NCBI GenBank assembly: GCA_028289305.1
Contig: JANQQO010000032.1
Location: 1 to 5,281, forward strand
Source of the DNA: Rickettsiales bacterium
Lineage (GTDB): Bacteria > Pseudomonadota > Alphaproteobacteria > Rickettsiales > JANQQO01
Direction: 5' to 3'
DNA: 5,281 nucleotides
A model generated the notes under the pieces. That model made no database searches. It was not told the origin of the DNA and saw nothing but the letters and a program-made list of their open reading frames with translations. The position numbers and the translations under genes are program-made. Shown piece by piece: positions 1 to 5,281 of this stretch. The stretch's first letter is position 1, and each line of letters begins with the position of its first letter.

Positions 1-1436
1 TTATCACGCAGTATCTCTCCCAGAAACTCACGCCAGAAAAAGCGGTCAAAAAAGCCTTAAAAAAGCTCCAGGGCGCCTTTGCGCTGGGCATTATTTTCAC
101 TGATGAGCGCCTGCTCATCGCCGCGCGCCGCGGCTCGCCCTTGGTGATTGGCTATGGCGATGATGAGATGTATGTCGCCTCAGACGCCCTTGCCCTAAGC
201 CCGCTCACCAATACGCTCAGCTATCTCGAAGATGGCGATATGGCGGTGTTAAGCACCACCAGCGCCACGCTATATGATGAGTACGGTAAGAAAACCACCC
301 GCCCCATCGTGCAAAGCAGCCTCACTAATATCACGATCGGCAAGGAGAATTATCCGCATTTTATGCTTAAAGAGATATTTGAGCAGCCCGGCGTGCTGGG
401 TGAGACGCTCAATGCGTATTATAACCCGGTATCCCAGGCTACTGAGCTGCCGGAGCTTAATTTTTCCCTCGCCGATGTCTCTCATATTACCATCGTCGCC
501 TGCGGCACGTCGTATTACGCCGGCCTCACCGCTGCATATTGGCTGGAAAGCATCGCTGGCGTGTCGGTGCGTGTTGATATTGCCTCGGAATTCCGCTATC
601 GCAAGCCAGTATTGCCCAAAAACGGCGTGGCGCTGTTTATTTCGCAATCAGGGGAGACGGCCGACACCTTCGCCGCCCAGCAATACGCTAAAAAGCACGG
701 CCAGCGCACGATTGTGATCACGAATGTGCCAGAAAGCTCCATGGCGCGTGCCGCGGATGCGGTGCTGCGCACCTATGCGGGGCCGGAGATCGGCGTGGCC
801 TCTACCAAGGCCTTCACCACCCAGCTCATCACCTTGGCCTGCATGGCGATAGGTGTTGCTAGCGCGCGCAAGACGATTACGTCCAAAAAGGCTACTGTGC
901 TTCTACACGCACTCTCCGAATTGCCGCATCGCGCAGCAGAAGTGCTGCATCACTGCGATGCGCCGATTCAAACACTCGCGCACGAGCTCGTCACGGCACA
1001 GGATATTCTTTATATTGGGCGCGGGCTTTCCTTCCCGATTGCACTGGAGGGAGCATTGAAATTAAAGGAAATTTCGTATATTCACGCCGAGGCCACCGCT
1101 GCCGGTGAGCTCAAACACGGGCCGATCGCGCTGGTGGATGAAACCGTGCCGATTGTTGTGATCGCGCCGGTGGATGATTTGTTTGAAAAAACCACCTCCA
1201 ATGTGGAAGAAGTCGCCGCCCGTGGTGGTAAGGTAGTGTTATTTAGTAATAAAAAAGGGGTGCAGAAGCTTAAAAAAGCCACGCATACCGCCATTACCCT
1301 GCCAGAATGTGCCGATTTTGTTGCCCCAATTCTCTATGCGATTCCTATTCAGCTCCTGGCGTATCATGTAGCCGTGCTTAAGGGCACGGACGTCGATCAG
1401 CCCCGCAACCTCGCCAAATCCGTCACCGTGGAGTGA
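1..1436 (+). CDS. glmS: Glutamine--fructose-6-phosphate aminotransferase (isomerizing), 5'-truncated
   Basis: GlmS makes glucosamine-6-phosphate from fructose-6-phosphate and glutamine in the cytoplasm, the first committed step to UDP-GlcNAc for peptidoglycan and LPS. The first full codon is at base 3; 477 residues are visible of about 610, so the N-terminal catalytic cysteine and most of the glutaminase domain lie off the window. Visible residues 1-85 or so end the glutaminase domain (LQGAFALGII, ARRGSPLVIG, VASDA). The first SIS sugar-binding domain shows ACGTSYYAG near 166, SQSGETADT near 214 and STKAFTTQL near 267. The second SIS domain shows IGRGLSFPIALEGALKLKE near 338-356. By motif match, E356, H372 (in ELKHGP) and K472 (in NLAKSVTVE) correspond to E. 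coli Glu488, His504 and Lys603. The C-terminus DQPRNLAKSVTVE is canonical. The frame is intact and codon use is GC-rich, unlike the next gene. No glmS ribozyme can be assessed because the 5' end is missing. Confidence 0.98.
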   Translation, partial: ITQYLSQKLTPEKAVKKALKKLQGAFALGIIFTDERLLIAARRGSPLVIGYGDDEMYVASDALALSPLTNTLSYLEDGDMAVLSTTSATLYDEYGKKTTRPIVQSSLTNITIGKENYPHFMLKEIFEQPGVLGETLNAYYNPVSQATELPELNFSLADVSHITIVACGTSYYAGLTAAYWLESIAGVSVRVDIASEFRYRKPVLPKNGVALFISQSGETADTFAAQQYAKKHGQRTIVITNVPESSMARAADAVLRTYAGPEIGVASTKAFTTQLITLACMAIGVASARKTITSKKATVLLHALSELPHRAAEVLHHCDAPIQTLAHELVTAQDILYIGRGLSFPIALEGALKLKEISYIHAEATAAGELKHGPIALVDETVPIVVIAPVDDLFEKTTSNVEEVAARGGKVVLFSNKKGVQKLKKATHTAITLPECADFVAPILYAIPIQLLAYHVAVLKGTDVDQPRNLAKSVTVE

Positions 1437-1470
1437 ATTTTTCTGCTATACCTGAGGTTGATTTATTTTT

Positions 1471-1496
1471 TGTTAAGACTTTCTTAACACTTTTTT
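1471..1496 (+). terminator. Weak terminator-like hairpin after glmS, overlapping the CtrA-like box
   Basis: TGTTAAGA (1471-1478) pairs perfectly with TCTTAACA (1482-1489) around the loop CTT. One C and then six T (1491-1496) follow. On + this has the form of an intrinsic terminator 34 bases behind the glmS stop. The stem is AT-rich and the 3-base loop is tight, so it would be weak. The same bases form the TTAA-N7-TTAAC box, and that may be the real reason for the dyad. The sister site near 3440 has only a 6-bp dyad with a 7-base loop. Confidence 0.35.
1473..1488 (+). promoter_or_regulatory. CtrA-like binding box upstream of the GS-fold gene
   Basis: TTAA (1473-1476), seven bases GACTTTC, then TTAAC (1484-1488) match the CtrA consensus TTAA-N7-TTAAC exactly. 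The box ends 10 bases before the -10-like hexamer TAGAAT, so it covers roughly -38 to -23 of the predicted start. That overlaps the -35 region, as expected for a CtrA-activated promoter. The same arrangement recurs in reverse upstream of the gene starting at 3381, which makes chance unlikely. That CtrA itself is the binder is inferred from the consensus. Confidence 0.65.
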
Positions 1497-1498
1497 GT

Positions 1499-1504
1499 TA
1501 GAAT
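1499..1504 (+). promoter_or_regulatory. -10-like hexamer TAGAAT
   Basis: TAGAAT differs from TATAAT at one position and is kept, with the three bases before it, in the partner promoter at 3421-3426. No good -35 hexamer lies 16-18 bases upstream, which fits a promoter that needs an activator bound at the CtrA-like box. Its last two bases are the first two of the ATG at 1503. Transcription would start near 1511-1512, at the second in-frame ATG. Confidence 0.5.
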
Positions 1505-2738
1505 GATCGCTATGCTCCTCTTTGATCAAAAGCATTATGGTGAAAAACAAAGGACCGCTTCTATTGAAAGTGTAAAGGCGCTAAACGCACTGGTAAGAGA
1601 AAAAATAGAGAATTTTTTTGGTCAGGCTGGTTGGCCAGCATTTGGTGTAGAGATAGAATTCCATGCTGTAATGCGGGGGAGAAGTCGCTCTCAATTTCCA
1701 ATTTCTGCCGAGTTAAGGTCAAATGCGTTTAATCCAGCTATAGTATTGCGTTTTCATGATGAAGAGCCAGAATTAGATGGGAGTATTACTCACATCGATG
1801 GTAGTTACGCTAAGCAACTTGAGATTGATTTAAGTTATGAGCGGTCGGGAGATGGCAAAAAACCAGGGCGGATAAGAACGCCTCTAGAACAAGGTAGGAT
1901 ATTAGAGGTATTGCCTCGCATTGTTGAAGAAAGAGCACAAGAATATAGTCTAAGTAAGGTTGATAGAAGGACGCGCGCCCTTGATGGTAAAACAAATCTC
2001 TCAAATGCTATTCATTTTAATTCTAATATTATTTTGGAAGATGGTAGCAACGGATTTGCCGATGACAACGATTTGGCAAGCAAGCTGTGTTTATGCTTTA
2101 TTGAAGCATCCTTAAACTTTGCACGGGATGGAGGCATTTTACTGTATGCCCCTACAGCGGAATCTTTATTGCGGTATAATCGCGCTATTGATGGCCCTAC
2201 AAGTATTCGTTTGGGGGATAGGCGAAGAAATTTTGGAATAGGCGCAGGTTTAATTAGAGGAAGAAAGTATAATACAGAGCGCGATGGGCAACGTTTTGAT
2301 CCTGAAGTTGAGGGGGGGAACTTAAGATATGAAGATAGACTTGGTAGTGCACAATCAGTGGGTGAAGTAGACCAGAGTACTATAAGGATAGGTGCAAAAG
2401 CAGAGCTTGTTGATCCGTCAGCTCCATATAGATTCGTAGAAATGCACCTAATGATGATGCAGGAGGCTTTTGCTATTTATGAAAAAAGAGAGCGTGAAAA
2501 CACCCTTGATTCACTAACTGCAGAATCTCTCATGTCTAGAGATGATGCTATCCCTACTGTTGCTGAAGACAGAGGAAATTTAGAAGAAGTTTTTTTAGGC
2601 GTAATAGATAGTTTCAGAACTAGCGATTATATGAAAAAACTATTTGGAAGCGAAAGGCAGGAAGAAATTGCAAACATGTTAGAGCAAAATCATAAAATCG
2701 GAAAAAATAATGCACCGAGCACTGTCACACGCTTCTAA
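1503..2738 (+). CDS. Glutamine synthetase-superfamily (GS/GCS-fold) ligase-like protein of unknown substrate
   Basis: The 411-residue protein shows, in order, the core motifs of the glutamine synthetase fold, whose members join a carboxylate, activated by ATP, to an amine. GVEIEF (48-53) carries E50/E52, matching GS Glu129/131. D99 lies eight residues before E107 in KQLEID, the spacing of GS Glu212/Glu220. NAIHFNSN (168-175) resembles GNGMHxHxS, with N173 where GS has its second His. DGSNGFAD (180-187) and APTAESLLRYNRAIDG (216-231) resemble the GS stretch ending in APTxNSYKRL. RYEDR (275-279) matches GS RxExR (Glu357, Arg359). These matches come from reading, not from a profile search. GxExE starts at residue 48, so the roughly 100-residue N-terminal beta-grasp domain of GS is absent; this is not an ordinary GlnA. 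There is no signal peptide or membrane segment. Codons are AT-rich with many AGA/AGG, unlike glmS. ATG 1503 lacks a Shine-Dalgarno site; ATG 1512 is a likely alternative start. A glutamate-cysteine-ligase-like enzyme is the main alternative. Confidence 0.7.
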   Translation: MIAMLLFDQKHYGEKQRTASIESVKALNALVREKIENFFGQAGWPAFGVEIEFHAVMRGRSRSQFPISAELRSNAFNPAIVLRFHDEEPELDGSITHIDGSYAKQLEIDLSYERSGDGKKPGRIRTPLEQGRILEVLPRIVEERAQEYSLSKVDRRTRALDGKTNLSNAIHFNSNIILEDGSNGFADDNDLASKLCLCFIEASLNFARDGGILLYAPTAESLLRYNRAIDGPTSIRLGDRRRNFGIGAGLIRGRKYNTERDGQRFDPEVEGGNLRYEDRLGSAQSVGEVDQSTIRIGAKAELVDPSAPYRFVEMHLMMMQEAFAIYEKRERENTLDSLTAESLMSRDDAIPTVAEDRGNLEEVFLGVIDSFRTSDYMKKLFGSERQEEIANMLEQNHKIGKNNAPSTVTRF

Positions 2739-3381
2739 TGGACCATGCAGAGGCCATTTCTACCCCTTGCCTTTTGGCAAGAATTGTTGATTTTACGCGC
2801 GCTATTGCATTTGGCACAGCCTTTTCGGGGTTGCCTAATTGATAAACGCGGCTTAGGTGTCGTGCTAAGTACAGAGCGTGGTCGCCGATGCGTCTGACAA
2901 TTTCTACAAGTAACCCACCGAAGCGCCTCTTCAGTTTTTTTGCTAAATCAATAAATTTTTGCTGACTAGGGCCGGGTTCTCCTATATCTGCATCTGGGTC
3001 TTTGGTTTCTTCCCATTTATGTATGTCAACCTCAACATCCTCATCTTTTTTGTATCTGGGATCTTCTGGGTCGATAAGAAAATTTTTACTAGCAAATTCA
3101 TAAAACTGATCAATCCCCATAAATATTTTTCTAGTAGCTGAATCTACCATATTTGAAAGGCGTGATGCGGGTTGTGAGTCTTTTTGTACATATCTACCAA
3201 ATGCTTCCATTAGTCTATCGGCCGACTCATTTACTGTGTCGACCAATGAGGATGCGGCACGAACTTGTATCTCGGGGTTCGCTGTATTAGCCTCCTCAAT
3301 GGCATCTACCATCTCTTCGGCTAAATAATATAGGTGTTCGATTTTATCAAACGTCTTGTTTTTGTCCTTATCTAAAGACAT
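2725..3381 (-). CDS. Hypothetical protein, probably helical, with a weak PhoU-like motif
   Basis: I do not recognise this 218-residue protein. ATG at 3381 is preceded by a good ribosome-binding site, AAGAAGGA, 7 bases upstream, so the start is well supported. Residues 10-100 look like amphipathic helices (FDKIEHLYYLAEEMVDAIEE). Residues 104-137 form an acidic, proline-containing, probably flexible linker. A basic patch AKKLKRRFGG (147-156) leads into helices with RRIGDHALYLAR (163-174). That segment resembles the ERIGDHAxNIA signature of PhoU-type proteins, but Arg replaces the metal-binding Glu, so the resemblance is only a hint. There is no signal peptide or membrane span, so it is probably cytoplasmic. 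The gene is AT-rich like its convergent neighbour, overlaps its last 14 bases, and has a near-identical CtrA-like promoter. It lies downstream of nrdB in the same direction, so some read-through from nrdAB is possible. Confidence 0.8.
   Translation of the reverse strand: MSLDKDKNKTFDKIEHLYYLAEEMVDAIEEANTANPEIQVRAASSLVDTVNESADRLMEAFGRYVQKDSQPASRLSNMVDSATRKIFMGIDQFYEFASKNFLIDPEDPRYKKDEDVEVDIHKWEETKDPDADIGEPGPSQQKFIDLAKKLKRRFGGLLVEIVRRIGDHALYLARHLSRVYQLGNPEKAVPNAIARVKSTILAKRQGVEMASAWSIRSV
2766..2781 (+). terminator. Possible weak terminator for the GS-fold gene, inside the opposing CDS
   Basis: CTTGCC and GGCAAG form a 6-bp stem with loop TTTT, 27 bases after the stop codon at 2738. A broken T-rich stretch (AATTGTTGATTTT) follows. 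It lies inside the coding end of the opposing gene, so the dyad may be incidental. No stronger terminator is seen between the two convergent genes. Confidence 0.25.
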
Positions 3382-3388
3382 TACCGAA

Positions 3389-3396
3389 TCCTTCTT
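3389..3396 (-). promoter_or_regulatory. Ribosome-binding site of the 218-aa gene
   Basis: AAGAAGGA on the minus strand, 7 bases before ATG 3381, is close to the anti-Shine-Dalgarno complement and fixes the start. The partner gene at 1503 has no such site although its promoter is nearly the same. Confidence 0.7.
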
Positions 3397-3420
3397 ACAC
3401 GTATTATTTATATAGAAGGG

Positions 3421-3426
3421 ATTCTA
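3421..3426 (-). promoter_or_regulatory. -10-like hexamer TAGAAT of the 218-aa gene
   Basis: TAGAAT reads 3426 to 3421 on the minus strand, 10 bases after the CtrA-like box, the same spacing as at 1499-1504. A start near 3414 would give a leader of about 33 bases that includes the AAGAAGGA site. A TATATAAAT stretch at 3406-3414 is a competing -10, but it has no counterpart in the other promoter. Confidence 0.5.
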
Positions 3427-3436
3427 ACACAAAAGT

Positions 3437-3452
3437 GTTAATAAAAGGTTAA
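3437..3452 (-). promoter_or_regulatory. CtrA-like binding box upstream of the 218-aa gene
   Basis: On the minus strand TTAA (3452-3449), seven bases CCTTTTA, then TTAAC (3441-3437) match TTAA-N7-TTAAC exactly. With its surroundings it equals the + strand site at 1470-1504 in 30 of 35 positions. It overlaps the expected -35 region of a promoter reading into the gene at 3381. Assignment to CtrA rests on consensus and on the alphaproteobacterial character of the flanking genes. Confidence 0.65.
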
Positions 3453-3483
3453 CAAGATTCTAAAAATGTAGATTTTAATTGGT

Positions 3484-3505
3484 AGGGTTTTACTACTAAA
3501 ACCCT
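3484..3505 (-). terminator. Hairpin abutting the nrdB stop codon, possible terminator
   Basis: On the minus strand AGGGTTTTA and TAAAACCCT form a perfect 9-bp stem around loop GTAG. It starts at the last base of the nrdB stop codon. No T-run follows directly; the next (TTTTT) is about 18 bases on. It could act as a weak or factor-assisted terminator, or protect the mRNA 3' end, separating nrdAB from the CtrA-like promoter behind it. Confidence 0.5.
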
Positions 3506-4485
3506 CACCCCTCTCCAAAAGCTTCGTTAAACACGTCTTCCCAGCTGCCTTGGGTGGCGGCGCGCGTGTATTCGGTAACGCGGTTTTCGAAGAAATTCGT
3601 GTGTTCCACCCCGTTTAGGATATCATCCAGCCAGGGCAGGGGGTTTTTCGCGATGTTGAACAGCGGTTGCAGATCCAGCTGCATCAGGCGCCGATCGGCG
3701 ATATAGCGAATATATTCCTTCACCTCCTTCGAAGTCAGGCCCTGAATCGATCCCTTAATATTAAACGCGAGGTCGATAAACGCATCCTCATGCGTGATGA
3801 TAGTATCGCACGCTTTATAAAGCTCACGCTTCATTTCCTCGTTCAGAATCTCCGGATTTTCGCTGACAAAGGTCTTAAATAGCTTGATAATTGAATTCGT
3901 GTGCAGGGTTTCGTCGCGTGCGCTCCAGGTGACGATTTGCCCCATGCCTTTCATCTTGCCAAAGCGCTGGAAATTCAGCAGGATAGCAAAGCTCGCGAAG
4001 AGCTGCAGCCCTTCGGTAAACCCGCCGAACACCGCCAGCGTCTTGGCGATATCGGTCTTGCTGTCCACGTTAAAGCCTTGCATATAGTCATATTTATCCT
4101 TCATTTCCTTGTATTCCAGGAATTCCTGATACGTTGCTTCGGGCATACCCAGCGTATCGATCAGGTGGGAATAGGCGGCAATATGAATCGTCTCCATATT
4201 GGAAAACGCTGCGAGCATCATCTGCACTTCCGTCGGCTGGAATACGCGCGAATAATGCTTCATATAACAATTGTTTACCTCAATATCGGCCTGGGTAAAA
4301 AAGCGGAAAATCTGCGTCAGCAGATATTTTTCACTATCATTCAGATTATGCTTCCAATCCTTCACATCATCGGCCATCGGCACTTCTTCCGGCAGCCAGT
4401 GGATGCGCTGTTGCATCAGCCACGCTTCATACGCCCAGGGGTAGTTGAAAGGCTTATAAATCGGATCGGCTTTAAGTAATGACAT
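3505..4485 (-). CDS. nrdB: Ribonucleoside-diphosphate reductase, class Ia, beta (radical) subunit
   Basis: NrdB holds the diiron-tyrosyl radical used by NrdA to reduce ribonucleoside diphosphates to deoxyribonucleotides in the cytoplasm. All metal ligands are visible: D67, E98, H101 (METIH), E158, E192 and H195 (ARDETLH). Y105 in IHIAAYSHL is the radical tyrosine. Spacings 67-98, 98-101-105, 158-192 and 192-195 equal those of E. coli D84, E115-H118-Y122 and E204-E238-H241. The Tyr argues for class Ia rather than Ic. At 326 residues it is shorter than the 375-residue E. coli protein and is probably complete. ATG 4485 has an AGAGG ribosome-binding site 8 bases upstream. It lies 52 bases behind nrdA in the same direction, so the two form an operon with its promoter off the window. 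No frameshift or missing residue was seen. Confidence 0.97.
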   Translation of the reverse strand: MSLLKADPIYKPFNYPWAYEAWLMQQRIHWLPEEVPMADDVKDWKHNLNDSEKYLLTQIFRFFTQADIEVNNCYMKHYSRVFQPTEVQMMLAAFSNMETIHIAAYSHLIDTLGMPEATYQEFLEYKEMKDKYDYMQGFNVDSKTDIAKTLAVFGGFTEGLQLFASFAILLNFQRFGKMKGMGQIVTWSARDETLHTNSIIKLFKTFVSENPEILNEEMKRELYKACDTIITHEDAFIDLAFNIKGSIQGLTSKEVKEYIRYIADRRLMQLDLQPLFNIAKNPLPWLDDILNGVEHTNFFENRVTEYTRAATQGSWEDVFNEAFGEG

Positions 4486-4493
4486 AAGAAATG

Positions 4494-4498
4494 CCTCT
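4494..4498 (-). promoter_or_regulatory. Ribosome-binding site of nrdB
   Basis: AGAGG on the minus strand, 8 bases before ATG 4485, in the nrdA-nrdB gap (4486-4537). It supports separate initiation of nrdB within the operon mRNA. I see no promoter or terminator in this gap. Confidence 0.55.
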
Positions 4499-4537
4499 AA
4501 TATGCTGAGTTAATGGACTAATTTCCCGCAAGCGCAG

Positions 4538-5281
4538 CTACTGGCACGCCAGACATTCTTCGTAATTGCTACCATCCTTGGCCGCTTTTTCCAGCGCCTC
4601 TTCCTCGGTGGTACCATTCACTACCTCGTGTGTGTGGCCATGATCCTTGTGCTTGTATCCCGGTTGCAGCTTCATCTCGAGCTGTTTTGCCGTATCCACC
4701 ACATGCGAGACCTTGTCAGAGCGCTGTACAGACGTAGAACGGCAGTAATACAGGCTCTTCACGCCCTTTTTCCACGCCATGAAATGCACATCATGCAGGT
4801 ATTTTTTCTCCACATTGCCCGGCATAAACACATTGAGCGATTGCGCCTGGCAGATAAACGGCGTACGGTCTGCTGCGTGCTCAACAACCCAGCGCTGATC
4901 AATCTCTGGCGCCGTTTTGAACACATCTTTCTCGTGCTCGGTCAGGAAGTCCAGCTGGCGTACTGAGCCTTCATTAGTGGCAATCGAGGACCACACCTCG
5001 TCGGTGTTCTGCCCTTTTTCTTTCAGCAATGCGGTTAGATGCTTGTTGCGCACGGTAAACGAGCCGGTCAGCGTCTTTTGCACATAGCTATTCGCCGCAT
5101 AAGGCTCAATGCCCGGTGAAGAATTGCCAGCAATCACAGAAATCGACGCTGTCGGAGCGATAGAAAGCTTGTTGCTAAATCGCTCTTTTACGCCGACCTC
5201 TTCCGCATCCAGGCACGCACCACGCTCTTCGGCCAGCTCGTGCGATGCCTCATCTGCGCCTTCACGAATATGCTTAAAGAT
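4538..5281 (-). CDS. nrdA: Ribonucleoside-diphosphate reductase, alpha (catalytic) subunit, C-terminal part
   Basis: NrdA carries the active site of class Ia ribonucleotide reductase and works with the NrdB encoded just downstream. The gene runs off the right edge; 247 C-terminal residues are visible, read in frame from 5281. The GTG at 5137 is internal, not a start. IAPTASIS (41-48) followed by SSPGIEPYAANSY is the conserved barrel-strand region. RTPFICQAQSLNVF (139-152) is also family-typical. KSLYYC holds Y178-Y179, matching the E. coli Tyr730-Tyr731 pair that relays the radical. The tail ends ECLACQ: C243 and C246 are the mobile cysteines that re-reduce the active site and are recharged by thioredoxin or glutaredoxin. 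The N-terminal regulatory ATP-cone and active-site cysteines are outside the window. Just before the tail is an unusual His-rich run at 211-218. The gene ends with TAG, 52 bases before nrdB. Confidence 0.97.
   Translation of the reverse strand: MFKHIREGADEASHELAEERGACLDAEEVGVKERFSNKLSIAPTASISVIAGNSSPGIEPYAANSYVQKTLTGSFTVRNKHLTALLKEKGQNTDEVWSSIATNEGSVRQLDFLTEHEKDVFKTAPEIDQRWVVEHAADRTPFICQAQSLNVFMPGNVEKKYLHDVHFMAWKKGVKSLYYCRSTSVQRSDKVSHVVDTAKQLEMKLQPGYKHKDHGHTHEVVNGTTEEEALEKAAKDGSNYEECLACQ

Noticed and set aside
270..717. Open frames in other frames and on the opposite strand within glmS
   Set aside because: The glmS frame is continuous and motif-complete here; the others are composition-driven shadows.
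1503..2738. Annotation as ordinary glutamine synthetase (glnA)
   Set aside because: The N-terminal domain is missing and several GS positions are changed, so only superfamily membership is supported.
2959..3141. Hydrophobic 60-residue frame on + that looks like a small membrane protein
   Set aside because: It lies fully inside the opposing 218-aa gene, opposite its acidic linker, whose Asp/Glu codons read as Phe/Leu/Ile/Val on the other strand. I saw no convincing ribosome-binding site.
1470..3455. The 35-base inverted pair as terminal inverted repeats of a transposon
   Set aside because: No transposase, no target-site duplication visible next to the ends, and the mismatches cluster in the spacer of a known operator pattern. 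Promoter and operator conservation explains it better.
1437..3504. tRNA, CRISPR array, riboswitch or toxin-antitoxin module in or around the cassette
   Set aside because: No cloverleaf, no regularly spaced repeats and no riboswitch-like leader were seen. The genes are convergent with separate promoters and too long for a typical toxin-antitoxin operon.
3901..4479. Long open frame on + opposite nrdB (and a shorter one at 4628-4966 opposite nrdA)
   Set aside because: They are antisense shadows of genes with full family motifs; their translations show no recognisable domain and no ribosome-binding context was found.

Overview
The window looks like chromosomal DNA of an alphaproteobacterium, or a close relative that carries a CtrA-type cell-cycle regulator. 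The flanking genes are GC-rich housekeeping genes: glmS, and nrdB/nrdA of class Ia ribonucleotide reductase with a compact NrdB and an NrdA tail ending in CLACQ. Two perfect TTAA-N7-TTAAC boxes, the consensus of the alphaproteobacterial regulator CtrA, lie between them. I cannot name a genus.

Layout from left to right: (1) the 3' part of glmS on + (1-1436), covering the end of the glutaminase domain and the whole isomerase domain. (2) A 66-base gap with a CtrA-like box, a TAGAAT -10-like hexamer and a weak terminator-like hairpin. (3) A 411-codon gene on + (1503-2738) for a protein with the catalytic-core motifs of the glutamine synthetase superfamily but no room for the usual N-terminal domain. 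(4) A 218-codon gene on - (2725-3381) for an unrecognised, probably helical protein; it converges on the previous gene and overlaps its end by 14 bases. (5) A 123-base gap (3382-3504) with a second, almost identical CtrA-like promoter on -, and a hairpin directly behind the nrdB stop codon. (6) nrdB on - (3505-4485). (7) The 3' part of nrdA on - (4538-5281).

GlmS feeds amino-sugar (cell wall and LPS) synthesis, and NrdA/NrdB make deoxynucleotides. Between them sits a visibly AT-richer, convergent two-gene cassette with different codon use. The promoter regions at its two outer ends match at 30 of 35 positions in inverted orientation. Four of the five differences fall in the 7-base spacer between the TTAA half-sites. 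The simplest reading is that the two genes of unknown function are co-regulated by one factor, most likely CtrA, and form a functional pair. This cassette is the part of the window that may be undescribed. What the pair does is not visible from sequence.
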